DNA from: an uncultured Paracoccaceae bacterium
GTDB taxonomy: Bacteria; Pseudomonadota; Alphaproteobacteria; Rhodobacterales; Rhodobacteraceae
Length of the DNA: 64,000 nt
Direction of reading: 5' to 3'
NCBI GenBank assembly: GCA_947498985.1
Contig: CANMMF010000015.1
Coordinates: forward strand, 18,659 to 82,658
In this document: positions 16,824-24,822 of the stretch, piece after piece
Position numbering within the stretch: the stretch's first letter is position 1
Layout: every line of letters begins with the position of its first letter
Program-made: the position numbers and the translations under genes
Notes under the pieces: model-generated
The model's database searches: none
Seen by the model: only the letters and a program-made list of their open reading frames with translations
Told to the model about the DNA's origin: nothing

Positions 16824-17071
16824 GGAGCCGTCTTTCTCTGTGATGGGTCGGGGCCGGAGGCGCGTTTCATTTGCGAACGACGCAGTGCGCGGACGATCAG
16901 GTAGGTCAGACCCGCCAAAACCAGCACGGCAATGCCACTCATTCCAGAGAGCCAAGCCCCAACGCCGCCGAACAACGCTGCAAGCACGGCAGTTCCGCCG
17001 CCGCAGCAGACGACCACGACCGGAGCTGCTATTCCGAAGGCCAGCAGGCCACCCATCAGATTGTCACGCAT
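16820..17071 (-). CDS. Mer-operon membrane protein with CCGGG motif
   Basis: 83 residues, two membrane segments (LLAFGIAAPVVVVCCGGG and GIAVLVLAGLTYLIVRAL). The Cys pair in the first helix resembles MerT, MerC and MerF, but the surrounding VCCGGGTAVL does not match any of them closely. It lies between merP and the MerF-like gene, whose start overlaps its stop. The start region is duplicated: a 20-base tandem repeat gives a second, out-of-frame ATG at 17091 opening an 11-codon frame that ends past the real start. Confidence 0.7.
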   Translation of the reverse strand: MRDNLMGGLLAFGIAAPVVVVCCGGGTAVLAALFGGVGAWLSGMSGIAVLVLAGLTYLIVRALRRSQMKRASGPDPSQRKTAP

Positions 17072-17097
17072 TGCAGGAGATTGTCACGCATTGCAGG
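17058..17097. repeat. 20-base tandem duplication over a start codon
   Basis: AGATTGTCACGCATTGCAGG occurs twice, at 17058-17077 and 17078-17097, with no gap. Each copy contains the reverse-strand ATGCGTGACAATCT start sequence. As 20 is not a multiple of three the upstream ATG is out of frame with the gene at 17071. Confidence 0.9.
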
Positions 17098-17101
17098 CGG
17101 C

Positions 17102-17404
17102 TCAGGAGGCTGTGTCGGGCAGCACCTGCGCCGGATAGCCATTGGCCGTCACCGCGCCGATGATGCTTTCGATGGAAGTTTCGGCGTCATCGTAGGTCAC
17201 GCTGTAAACACCCTGCCCGTATTCGGGGCCGTCCTCGAATGCGGCGATCTCGACCGACGGAACACCGCGCATCGAGCTGGCAACAATGAACGAACAGGAC
17301 GGGCATGTCAGTTCGCTGACGGCGATCTCGACCTGGCGCTCTTCAGCGAGGGCCGGGGTCGAGAGTGCGACGATGGCCAGGGCGGATAACAGGAGATGCT
17401 TCAT
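17102..17404 (-). CDS. merP: MerP periplasmic mercury-binding protein
   Basis: 100 residues with a signal peptide (LLLSALAIVALSTPALA then EERQVEI). The heavy-metal-associated fold carries LTCPSC, the Cys-x2-Cys that captures Hg(II) in the periplasm, where classical MerP has MTCAAC. The start at 17404 has GAGG nine bases upstream; MT at 17410 is an alternative. It follows merT by about 15 bases and should pass Hg(II) to MerT and the other membrane proteins of this operon. Confidence 0.88.
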   Translation of the reverse strand: MKHLLLSALAIVALSTPALAEERQVEIAVSELTCPSCSFIVASSMRGVPSVEIAAFEDGPEYGQGVYSVTYDDAETSIESIIGAVTANGYPAQVLPDTAS

Positions 17405-17419
17405 GGTCATGGTCCTCGT

Positions 17420-17827
17420 TCAGAATTTCAGGATGAAGGGGGTGATGTAGGGAAAGATCATGGCGACAGCGACAATCGCGGAAGCGGCCCAGAGGGTTGC
17501 GCGCATGATGCGGCGGTCGATGGGGCGGGCGCAGGTGCCATCGGCACAGGCCTCGGCATCTACAGGCTTGTAAGCCTTGTAGAAGCCGTATCCCAAAAAC
17601 GCGGCGCTCAGCGCGAAGGTGTACCATTTGTAGGCATAGAGCGCCCCGAGCTGCGCGATGAACACGCCTGTCACGCCAAAGCTGACCAGCACCAATGGAA
17701 GGATGCAGCAAGAAGTCATCGCCAGCGCACCGAGGACGCCGAGGCCGGTCACGCCCCATCCCTTGGTGGTTTCGTCGCCAATTTTCTGCGACTGAGATTG
17801 CGGAAGTTCCGCCAAATGTTGTTCCAT
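17420..17827 (-). CDS. merT: MerT mercury transport protein
   Basis: 135 residues from the ATG at 17827, chosen for AAGGAAG nearby; the frame extends upstream into the operator, which cannot be coding. Three membrane helices: LGALAMTSCCILPLVLVS with the Hg-binding Cys pair, then TFALSAAFLGYGFYKAY and the C-terminal AIVAVAMIFPYITPFIL. A second Cys pair sits in the cytosolic loop (ACADGTC), as in MerT. First gene of the mer operon, directly behind the MerR-type promoter. Confidence 0.92.
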   Translation of the reverse strand: MEQHLAELPQSQSQKIGDETTKGWGVTGLGVLGALAMTSCCILPLVLVSFGVTGVFIAQLGALYAYKWYTFALSAAFLGYGFYKAYKPVDAEACADGTCARPIDRRIMRATLWAASAIVAVAMIFPYITPFILKF

Positions 17828-17856
17828 CGAATCTTCCTTGAACAGATGTTTCCACC

Positions 17857-17887
17857 GTTCTAGGGTCTGTAGTTGATACAGGCTCAA
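17857..17887 (-). promoter_or_regulatory. MerR-type mer promoter/operator with 19-base spacer
   Basis: Read on the - strand: TTGAGC (17887-17882), a 19-base spacer and TAGAAC (17862-17857). The long spacer is the signature of promoters that MerR untwists on metal binding. Inside it lies the dyad CTGTA-N5-TACAG at 17867-17881. It drives merT and the downstream genes and probably also represses merR, which starts at 17904 on the other strand. Confidence 0.8.
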
Positions 17888-17903
17888 GGGATTTTTCGGC
17901 ACA

Positions 17904-18317
17904 ATGAGTAACACAAGCGTGAGATCAATTCGGCGGGGCGATTTGGCCCGCGCAACGGGCTGCAACCTGGAAACCATTCGCTATTACGAGAAAATCGGGA
18001 TCATGCCGGACCCGCCGCGCAGTACGAAGGGCTACCGAAGCTACGACGATGCCCACGTCAAGCGGCTGAAATTCGTCATGCGGTCCCGCGATCTAGGCTT
18101 TTCTCTCGAAGAGGTTCGCGGGCTGCTTGGGCTGGTCGATGACCGATCCCGGACATGCGCCGAGGTGCAGATCATCGCCGAAGATCATCTGACTGACGTT
18201 CAGGCCAAGATTGCCGATCTGCAGCGCATCGAGCGCGTCCTGTCGGACACTGTTGCGCGATGCACCGGCGATGCTGCCCCAGAATGCGCGGTGATCGATG
18301 CGTTACTCGATGCTTAG
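17904..18317 (+). CDS. merR: MerR mercury-responsive regulator
   Basis: 137 residues. N-terminal winged helix with TIRYYEKIGIMP and a GYRSYDDAHVKRL wing, then the dimerisation helix. The Hg(II) ligands of MerR are three cysteines; here C85, C120 and C128 have nearly the same spacing (35 and 8) as in Tn501 MerR. Divergent from merT across a 19-base-spacer promoter, which fits repression without Hg and activation with it. Confidence 0.92.
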   Translation: MSNTSVRSIRRGDLARATGCNLETIRYYEKIGIMPDPPRSTKGYRSYDDAHVKRLKFVMRSRDLGFSLEEVRGLLGLVDDRSRTCAEVQIIAEDHLTDVQAKIADLQRIERVLSDTVARCTGDAAPECAVIDALLDA

Positions 18318-18341
18318 TCCACCCTGAAGAAGAGGGGGCAA

Positions 18342-18420
18342 CGGACCTTCGTGAACGGCGCAGCGAAAGCCCGAAAAGTCCCGCATCTTGTCCGTTCAAC
18401 TTGAGCGCAGCGAAGGTCCG
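18342..18420. repeat. Long-spaced 10-base inverted repeat behind merR
   Basis: CGGACCTTCG at 18342-18351 is the exact reverse complement of CGAAGGTCCG at 18411-18420; the 59 bases between encode nothing recognisable. It could be the remnant of a small mobile element or a recombination scar at the edge of the mer module. Confidence 0.5.
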
Positions 18421-18449
18421 GTCTAAAACTTCCCCGCCACTCCATGGCT

Positions 18450-18788
18450 CTAAGGCTGGTCAGCGAACACCTGTCTCGCTGACGCCAGTCGCATCCAATC
18501 CCGGCCGCCGAACGCGACAAGAGCAAGATAAACCTGCCCGGCGTCTACATCCGGTTTGAATACGATGGTCAGTCGCTGACCGGCGCCGCCATGGCGCACC
18601 AGCCATCCATCTAGTTTGCCGCTGAGCCGAGCACCAGATGTTGGGTTTGCAGAAATTTCTTGGATAAGGGCATCGATTTCATCCAGGCGGCGGCTTGCAG
18701 CTGCAACGTCACCGTCGGTCACCTCGACAATATGATCAACGATACCGATAACGTCCCGTTCGAAGAACGGATGCCTAACAAAACGCAT
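18450..18788 (-). CDS. parE: ParE/RelE-superfamily toxin
   Basis: 112 residues from MRFVRHPFFERD. The compact alpha-beta pattern fits ParE: an N-terminal helix pair (DVIGIVDHIVEV, AASRRLDEIDALIQEI), the central GARL and LDGWLVRH strands and a basic C-terminal strand. ParE toxins poison gyrase, RelE toxins cleave mRNA; the sequence leans towards ParE but does not settle it. Its ATG shares a base with the antitoxin stop (TGATG). As an addiction pair it would stabilise the plasmid. Confidence 0.78.
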   Translation of the reverse strand: MRFVRHPFFERDVIGIVDHIVEVTDGDVAAASRRLDEIDALIQEISANPTSGARLSGKLDGWLVRHGGAGQRLTIVFKPDVDAGQVYLALVAFGGRDWMRLASARQVFADQP

Positions 18789-19063
18789 CAGGTCTTTTTG
18801 GCCATCGCGGCAAGATGGGCCCGTGCGCCTGCAGTGACGTCGGAGGCTTCGCCGATGGGTTCCCATTGGTCGAGTGGCAGGGACAGTCGGCGCTCCAGTT
18901 CTGCCTCAAGCAAAGTACGCTCACGGTCACGTTCAGCCTTAGCCTTCGCCAATTCACCCGATACTGCGGCGCTCACATTGGGGTACTCGCCTGCTTCGAC
19001 CAGTTCCCTTGCGAAGGTGTAGGCGGTGTCGGTGAAACTGACGGATTGCTTTTGAACACTCAT
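18788..19063 (-). CDS. parD: ParD-like antitoxin
   Basis: 91 residues from MSVQKQSVSFTD. The N-terminal half is a ribbon-helix-helix (strand SVSFTD, helix AYTFARELVEAG, helix VSAAVSGELAKAKAERDR), typical of ParD, and the charged C-terminal half would wrap the toxin. First gene of the pair and translationally coupled to the toxin. A 20-base imperfect palindrome lies about 30 bases before the start and is the likely self-repression site. An upstream in-frame start at 19096 would run through that palindrome and is disfavoured. Confidence 0.8.
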   Translation of the reverse strand: MSVQKQSVSFTDTAYTFARELVEAGEYPNVSAAVSGELAKAKAERDRERTLLEAELERRLSLPLDQWEPIGEASDVTAGARAHLAAMAKKT

Positions 19064-19092
19064 GGCAAACTCCTCGGTGCTCCAATAGACTA

Positions 19093-19112
19093 CCAAGTAT
19101 TGCTATACCTGG
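19093..19112. promoter_or_regulatory. Palindrome upstream of parD, likely autoregulatory operator
   Basis: CCAAGTAT at 19093-19100 and ATACCTGG at 19105-19112 form arms matching at seven of eight positions. The position in front of a ribbon-helix-helix antitoxin gene is where such repressors bind. Confidence 0.55.
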
Positions 19113-19686
19113 CAAGCCGGGCAGGCCGACAATGTGAAATGCGTCAACAGCCTTGCGGCCTCCCCAGCTCGGCTTCGCGTGTCGCAGGGGAGAACGGCCC
19201 TTCGGTCCGTCGCGCATTCGGCCATGCGGCCTCACCGCGGCGTCGCACCCGGCATCCCGGTTTGCCCGCCTCGCGAGCACGTCCCTCCCCGGCCGCTCCG
19301 CCGGTTTGCGCTCTGGTCTGTTTTGCGGGGCAAAACGATCCCGCCGCTTCATCCGTCTCCCGCGTCCGGTCGGGCCGTTTGCCTGCTCGTGTCGGGCAAA
19401 CCTACCGTCAAAACACACACACATGAGTGCGGAAGCATATCCTCCGGATGGCCCCCAAATCAGCCCGCCTCAAGGATCGCAAAACTTTTCGGCGAGGTTG
19501 GCGCCAGTGGCGTAGGGCGGTCCCGTGCGTGAGCGCGCGCATGTGTCGGGTGCTGCGCGCAGAAAACTTTTGCGCCCGGCAAGCCGGCGGCTGCGCCGTC
19601 CCTGACCCGGGCAGATTCGGAAACCAGGCATTCGGCCATGCCCCCACACTCACGTGGTGGTCGAACCCAATATCTGGAGAATGAAT
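19113..19686. other. Gene-free GC-rich region before the DUF2493 gene
   Basis: About 570 bases without a supportable gene; the open frames in it are GC artefacts with no site or family. It contains two perfect hairpins, GTTTTGC-GGG-GCAAAAC at 19320-19336 and GTTTGCC-N11-GGCAAAC at 19377-19401. The last bases carry TGGAGA, the Shine-Dalgarno for 19687. Confidence 0.45.
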
Positions 19687-20616
19687 ATGGCTTACGACAC
19701 AGCAAACACCTACGAGACCATTGAGCTTTTCGGGCTGACCGAGAAGGATGCACAGCTGCCGATCCCGGAAGATCACATCCTGACCGACCGCGTCATCCGC
19801 GAGAGCTTCGAGGCTCTGCTTGGTCCGCTGCGCGGGACCGGCCTTGAAGCAGAAATCGAACCGCTGGCCCATGGGTTGGCGACGATACTGCAGCGCCGCA
19901 AGGTGGCACTTGGCAAGGAGATCGACCGCACCGCCGACAAAATCGGCGCACTGGCAAAATCCCATGACGGATCGGAGATCGCCGAGACCGCGCTCGAAGA
20001 AGCGCAGGCGCGCTTTCTGCAGCTGCGCGAGATCGTCGGCGCCATAGAGGTGATGAGCGAAGCGGCGGCGGAATGCTACGAGATCGAGACGGGCCACGCC
20101 TTCATCCCGGCAGCCGGGTCGCGCGCGAGCGTCCGGGCGCAGGAGACCGGGGCGGTCTTCGAGGCGCGGCAGCTCCTGGAGCAGCACGACCGGGAGACCG
20201 CCGAGAAGTCGAAAGTCGAGGGGGTTCCCCTGATCGTCTCAGGAGCCACCGACTGGATAGATGTCGATGTGATCTTCAATACGCTCGACAAGGTTCGGGA
20301 GCGGATCAGGCAGAACCGCAACCAGGAGATCTTCCTCTGCCACAAGGGTGGCAAGCACGGGGCGGAGATGATTGCGGCCCGGTGGGCCCGGGCACGCGGT
20401 GTCGCGCAGGCGCGCTTCGATCCGCGCTGGTCCGCGCATGGACGGGCGGCACCGTTCAAGTGCAACGACGAAATGCTGGACGACAAGTTCGCGGCGACGG
20501 GGGTTGTTCTCTTCGGCGGCAACGGGGTCGCGCTGAACCTCGGGCAGAAGGCGGAAGCGAAAGGTCTGACGGTCATGCGGGTTGCGGACCCGGCGAAGAA
20601 GGCGTCGCAGGATTGA
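19687..20616 (+). CDS. DUF2493 (SLOG-like) domain protein
   Basis: 309 residues from the ATG at 19687, seven bases after GGAGA; ATG at 19681 is too close to it. Residues 1-165 are mostly helical and unfamiliar. Residues about 175-305 match DUF2493: VPLIVSGATDWIDVDVIFNT, the EIFLCHKGGKHGAEMIA segment that forms the nucleotide-binding GG loop in this Rossmann-like family, and VVLFGGNGVALNL. Such proteins are common on alphaproteobacterial plasmids; a nucleotide-sensing role is only suspected. First gene of the + strand block that leads to the relaxase. Confidence 0.78.
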   Translation: MAYDTANTYETIELFGLTEKDAQLPIPEDHILTDRVIRESFEALLGPLRGTGLEAEIEPLAHGLATILQRRKVALGKEIDRTADKIGALAKSHDGSEIAETALEEAQARFLQLREIVGAIEVMSEAAAECYEIETGHAFIPAAGSRASVRAQETGAVFEARQLLEQHDRETAEKSKVEGVPLIVSGATDWIDVDVIFNTLDKVRERIRQNRNQEIFLCHKGGKHGAEMIAARWARARGVAQARFDPRWSAHGRAAPFKCNDEMLDDKFAATGVVLFGGNGVALNLGQKAEAKGLTVMRVADPAKKASQD

Positions 20617-20731
20617 AGAGAGGGGGTCGCGCTTGGCGCGGCCCTTTCGTCATGTCTCATGGCGCGTGCGGTCGGCTACGCGTGATCGGCAGCTCACGGC
20701 GGCCAGCACCGTCATCGCTCTACATAGCCCG

Positions 20732-20962
20732 TCAGAGTTCGGCCATCCGCATCGGTATGGGCTGGGGATGGTGCGCACCTCGCATATCGAATGCAGCGCA
20801 AGACCGAGGGGTCGAGACGTCGCACTTGAGGCTGAAGACCTGCACGTCCCTAGGGTGGTGTTTCGGAACATCGCATCCACGCGGGCGGGCTCCTTTAGCA
20901 CCCCGGCCAGGCTTGGCAGGACGCGGACGCGGATGGTGGCGTCGGCGTGATGGCAAGGATCA
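20732..20962 (-). pseudogene. Decayed reverse copy of the small gene at 21152
   Basis: On the - strand, DATIRVRV...RVDAMFRNT can be read, then after a one-base frame change VQVFSLKCDV. The functional gene at 21152 reads ATVPVKF...RVGAMFRNT followed by EFFSLKLDF. From HADATIRV to FRNT the two match without a gap over 31 residues. The copy lacks a start codon in the right frame and has at least one internal frameshift. It is therefore a dead paralogue in opposite orientation. Confidence 0.65.
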
Positions 20963-21151
20963 TCCGGATCACTTCTTTTTGCTCATAGATGTGGATCGCA
21001 CGGGGTCGGCCCAATCGTGCCCTCAGCTCACGCTTCGGCAAGCACAAATACGGCTTCCACGGCGGAGCCGCGGACCCTCCGCATTTGCGCTTGCGACCGG
21101 GCCTCTTGCCCCCGTGCCGGGTGATCCCCATCGCAACAAGGAGTAACCCAA

Positions 21152-21358
21152 ATGACCAACCACTACGTCGCCACCGTCCCCGTCAAGTTCACCGACACCG
21201 ATGGTCAGGAGCGCACCCGCTTCCAACGCGTGGGTGCGATGTTCCGCAACACCCGCAACGGGGACGGCTCGGAGTTCTTCAGCCTCAAGCTCGACTTCCC
21301 GGTCGCGGTCTCGGAGCTGGTGATGTTCCCGCCGAGCGCGAAAGATCCCCAGGACTAA
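21152..21358 (+). CDS. Small conserved plasmid protein (68 residues)
   Basis: MTNHYVATVPVKFTD, a small all-beta-looking protein with RVGAMFRNT and FFSLKLDFPV motifs. CAAGGAG lies ten bases before the ATG. A decayed paralogue in reverse orientation lies 190 bases upstream, and such genes occur near mobilisation genes on related plasmids as I recall. It is followed by two strong hairpins. Function unknown. Confidence 0.7.
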   Translation: MTNHYVATVPVKFTDTDGQERTRFQRVGAMFRNTRNGDGSEFFSLKLDFPVAVSELVMFPPSAKDPQD

Positions 21359-21374
21359 ATCCTCTGGCGAGGAT

Positions 21375-21423
21375 GGGCCGCCCCGGGACGATCTTGGGGC
21401 GGCCCGATCCCTGTTCCAGGGAT
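21375..21423 (+). terminator. Double hairpin after the 68-residue gene
   Basis: GGGCCGCCCC at 21375-21384 pairs perfectly with GGGGCGGCCC at 21396-21405; ATCCCTG at 21407-21413 pairs with CAGGGAT at 21417-21423 around TTC. No T-tract. Likely transcription boundary before the mobilisation region. Confidence 0.5.
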
Positions 21424-21556
21424 GCCGTCACCGGCGCGGGTGTTCGCCGACAGCGATCTCCCCGGGTGCTGGTCGCTGCGCGTTCAAGGGACGCACTCCC
21501 CCCGGAATGATCAGGCCGCGACAGACCGGCCAGTCAGCCTCAAGGGGGCCATCCAC

Positions 21557-21697
21557 AAAAACCTATCGGCCAGGGCCTCCCGGTTTTTGCGGCAGAGATT
21601 TGGCGGAGCCAAATCTGGCCCTCCTTGACCCTGCCTGTCCGCCCTGTCGGTGGGGTTTGCGCCCGCCCGCGGTTCCGTCCGAACACATTCGTGTTCG
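21557..21697. other. Cluster of inverted repeats upstream of mobC, candidate oriT
   Basis: Three perfect inverted repeats occur in a gene-free region: AAAAACC-N18-GGTTTTT at 21557-21588, AGATTTGGC-GGA-GCCAAATCT at 21596-21616, and CGAACAC-ATTC-GTGTTCG at 21680-21697. An AT-rich promoter-like stretch with TTGACA at 21844-21849 lies between them and mobC. Transfer origins usually carry such repeats next to the relaxosome genes. No nic consensus could be assigned with confidence. Confidence 0.45.
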
Positions 21698-21920
21698 TCC
21701 AGACCCTCGGGCGGTGCTGGGGTAGGAGGCCGATGTGGCAAGTGGAGTTCTTGATGGTGAGGGCGGCAGAGCCGCGTCCCTGCGGGCCGCGGGGGAAGCG
21801 GACACCAAGGCTGCCTGAGACTGAATGCGACGTAAGTATATAATTGACAGCTAGGTATATTATCGTAAGGTAGGGGCAGCCTTGGTGGAAGGTGGCAGGA
21901 AATAGGGGGTCTTTCTTCGC

Positions 21921-22502
21921 ATGTCTCGCTCAAAACGCCTCATCGATGCGGAGCGCATGGAGATCGTTCGCGAAGCTGCGGAAGGCGTTTCCACTTCAGT
22001 ACTGGCGGAACGATTTGGCGTGTCGGTGCGGGCGATCCAGTACACGCTCAAAGCCGATGCCGAGCGTCAGACGGATGCCGCGATCCCGGTCTCAGCAGTC
22101 AGTGTGAAGGTCACGGCTTCGGAGCTTGCGGCCCTTGACGCGGTGCTGGCGAAGGCCGGGATCGAGAGCCGGGCCGAGGGGCTGCGGCGGCTGATTCAGG
22201 CGGCGGGCGGGGTGTTCGTTCCGGACGCGCAGATGGCAGCCGAGATGGCGCGATACAGGTCCTCTTTGCACGAGGTCGGCAATGGGGTCGCGCAGATCGC
22301 AAAGCAGATGACGCAGGCGAACCGCCAGGGGAAGGGGGCTGGATCGGAGTTCACCGAATTGCGGCTCGCGCAGATGCGCGGGCTGGCGCGATTCATCCTC
22401 GATAGCGCCGACGAGATCGATCTGCTTGTGCGTCGCCGTCGGGACGCGATGCAGCTCGAGGCCACGGCCGCGCTGAGGGAGTTTGCCCATGCGGCTGAAT
22501 GA
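21921..22502 (+). CDS. MobC-like relaxosome accessory protein with N-terminal HTH
   Basis: 193 residues. An N-terminal helix-turn-helix (VSTSVLAERFGVSVRAIQYT) is followed by a ribbon-helix-helix-like segment (VKVTASELAALDAVLAKAGI, then SRAEGLRRLI) and the MobC-type helices LHEVGNGVAQIAKQM. MobC proteins help the relaxase open DNA at oriT. The gene immediately precedes and overlaps the relaxase gene, and candidate oriT repeats lie upstream. The extra HTH could let it repress its own promoter. Confidence 0.78.
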   Translation: MSRSKRLIDAERMEIVREAAEGVSTSVLAERFGVSVRAIQYTLKADAERQTDAAIPVSAVSVKVTASELAALDAVLAKAGIESRAEGLRRLIQAAGGVFVPDAQMAAEMARYRSSLHEVGNGVAQIAKQMTQANRQGKGAGSEFTELRLAQMRGLARFILDSADEIDLLVRRRRDAMQLEATAALREFAHAAE

Positions 22503-24822
22503 TGCCGTTGATGCCGTTACGGGCCAGGTCTTCCGGGACGGCTGGAGCCGAATCCGAGGCTCGATGCAGGGGCTGCATGTCGCCAAGCATAGCCAGCTTG
22601 TGCGCGCGGCAGCAGGGCATCGGCCAGCGGTCTTCAAGGCGATCCGGGGTGGGGGCACGCATACCAAATCGCAGCTGATGAACCAGCTCGATTACCTCAC
22701 CACCAAGTCTACCCATATCGTGGACAGTAGCGGGTTCCTCGATGGCAAGGCGAAGCTCGAAGCGAAGGACATCAAGGACCTCACCGAGCGCTTTGCCAAG
22801 CGGTGGGACGCGGGCTTCAAGCCCAAGCTGGGCCAGACCACCCATATGCTCATGTCCTTCCCAGTTGGCACGCGCGGCGAGGATGTGCGCGACATCTCGA
22901 CGGACGTGGCAGAGCGGTTCTTCCAGACCGATGAGGGGCATTTCGACTACATCATCGCGGTGCATGAAGACCGCGATCACCCCCATGCGCATCTCGTGCT
23001 GAACCGCCGCTCGCAGGAAGGCGAGTTCTTCTTCCTGGGGCGCAACCACCGCTTCAATTATGACGACTTCCGCCTCGCCATGGTCGAGGAGGCCGAGAAG
23101 TACGGCGTGCGCCTCGAGGCCACGCGCCGGGTGGATCGCGGGGTTGTCCATTACCCCGCGCGGACCCGCGAGGTCTATGCCGCGAAGGAAGAGGGGCGCG
23201 CGCCCTGCGAGCGGGAACGCGTGGGGCGGGACCTGACCCGGACGCTGGCCGAGATCGCCAATACCAGAACCGTCTACCACTCGCTTGCTGCGGAGGCATC
23301 GCGCGAGGCCCGTGAGGATATCGCTGCGGCACTCTTTCGCGCGGGCGAGGTGCTGGCGCGCGGCGGGCAGGTGGACCGAACAGGAGACGTGTACATGGCC
23401 GAGGATCAGAGTTTCGAGGATCTGAGAAGCCTCTATGCGGAGAAGCTCGCGCGGGTGCAGGGCATGATTGCCGAAAAATCTGACGCGGAACGTCCCGTGC
23501 TGGAAAAACGCCTTATCGAGATCCAGGCGCAGGTCCAGCACATGCAGCCTCTGGGTTTGCGATCATCCACGCTGTCAGAGACACCATCGGAGGGCGGGAT
23601 CTATTCCGAGGCGAACATCGACACCAACCAGCTTGAGCGTCTGGCCAAGCCCGACCTGAGATCGCGCATTGACGCGGCCCTGCGCGGCACCGGGATCAGC
23701 ACATCGGAAGTGGTGGCCCGGATCGAGACGGGCGCCTCAAATGCAGCGCTCGAGCATCAATGGATAGCCGATGATCTCTCCAAGCTGGCCGAGGCGCGCG
23801 ATCTGAACCTCGAACGCCGTGCCGATCTGGAACAGGCGCGCGACATCCTGAATGACTTGCATGTGGAACTTGGCACGCTGTTGGAGCGCGAGAACGTGCT
23901 GCGCCGGGATGGCGTCATGGAAGCGGAACCGGTCAGCGAGCGGTTCCATTATCACCGGGACGCGGTCCGGGCGATGGAAGGGACAATCCGTCAGGAGATG
24001 CGCGCCGACGGCCTGACAGCGCAGCAGATCGAGGACCGGGATTGGGAGGTGGTCTCAAGGGCAGAGCGCCGGATCGAGGCGGAGCAGCGCGCGTATCTCG
24101 AGGCACATGCGGAGCTGCTCGCACGCCCTGGCGATGTGATCGACCGGTCTGAGCCCTACCGGGAGACCATCACCGATGTAGCCCGCGCCAGTGCGATCAC
24201 CCGCGAAGTCGACCGCATCATGGAGGGACGCGATCTCCGCACACCTGTTGCGGATGCTGTCGCAGATGACTTGCGCGCGCGCTATCCGGACATGCCCTCC
24301 CACCTCGCCCGTGGGCTCGGCGCGACTTATGCAGCCGTCGTCGAGATACGCGACACGGAGGCCATCAATCAGGTTCGCCGCGACAACGAGTTGCGCGAGG
24401 GGCTTGGGGTTGGCACGCGTGACGAACGTCTAGCCACCCGCGATGAAACGGCGCCGCAGACTGACCGTACCGACCGCCTCGCAGACGAGATTGCGCGTGT
24501 TCTGGATCATGAACGGGCCGGGGAGCTGTCCGCGCCCTTCGAGACCGAGGCGGAGCGGGGCGCCTTCCGCGAGGAGATCGCGCGGGTGCTGGATGAACGC
24601 CAATTGGGTCGCCTCACATCCGGCGATGCCGATGCGCTGGACAAGGTTCTCGAGGACCGTCTCGACCGGCTCTACGTCGCCAAGGTCTACCTGCAATCTG
24701 ATGCCGCGACGGCTAACACGGACGCCTTGCGCCAGGTGGTCGATGAACTCGCCGACGCCGAATACGAAAAACACCGCACGACAGACGTGGATGGCGAAAC
24801 CGAGCGGGGACAGGTCCATTGA
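22489..24822 (+). CDS. Relaxase (MobA/VirD2-type conjugative nickase)
   Basis: 777 residues from the ATG at 22489, which overlaps the mobC stop by 14 bases. The relaxase nicks oriT, stays bound to the 5' end and pilots the strand through the T4SS. The metal-binding three-His motif is plain in HEDRDHPHAHLVLNRR near residue 165; the catalytic Tyr should lie in the first 80 residues, where QLDYLTTKS near residue 65 contains the best candidate. The C-terminal 500 residues are acidic, mostly helical, and give no helicase motif. Stop overlaps the next start (TTGA). Confidence 0.88.
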   Translation: MRLNDAVDAVTGQVFRDGWSRIRGSMQGLHVAKHSQLVRAAAGHRPAVFKAIRGGGTHTKSQLMNQLDYLTTKSTHIVDSSGFLDGKAKLEAKDIKDLTERFAKRWDAGFKPKLGQTTHMLMSFPVGTRGEDVRDISTDVAERFFQTDEGHFDYIIAVHEDRDHPHAHLVLNRRSQEGEFFFLGRNHRFNYDDFRLAMVEEAEKYGVRLEATRRVDRGVVHYPARTREVYAAKEEGRAPCERERVGRDLTRTLAEIANTRTVYHSLAAEASREAREDIAAALFRAGEVLARGGQVDRTGDVYMAEDQSFEDLRSLYAEKLARVQGMIAEKSDAERPVLEKRLIEIQAQVQHMQPLGLRSSTLSETPSEGGIYSEANIDTNQLERLAKPDLRSRIDAALRGTGISTSEVVARIETGASNAALEHQWIADDLSKLAEARDLNLERRADLEQARDILNDLHVELGTLLERENVLRRDGVMEAEPVSERFHYHRDAVRAMEGTIRQEMRADGLTAQQIEDRDWEVVSRAERRIEAEQRAYLEAHAELLARPGDVIDRSEPYRETITDVARASAITREVDRIMEGRDLRTPVADAVADDLRARYPDMPSHLARGLGATYAAVVEIRDTEAINQVRRDNELREGLGVGTRDERLATRDETAPQTDRTDRLADEIARVLDHERAGELSAPFETEAERGAFREEIARVLDERQLGRLTSGDADALDKVLEDRLDRLYVAKVYLQSDAATANTDALRQVVDELADAEYEKHRTTDVDGETERGQVH

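Noticed and set aside
16437..16955. Longer 172-codon form of the MerF-like protein
   Set aside because: The added N-terminus lies within the 83-residue gene; the TTG at 16823 overlapping its stop is the natural start.
20073..21146. 357-codon + strand open frame
   Set aside because: Overlaps the DUF2493 gene out of frame and has biased Arg/Gly composition; not a protein.
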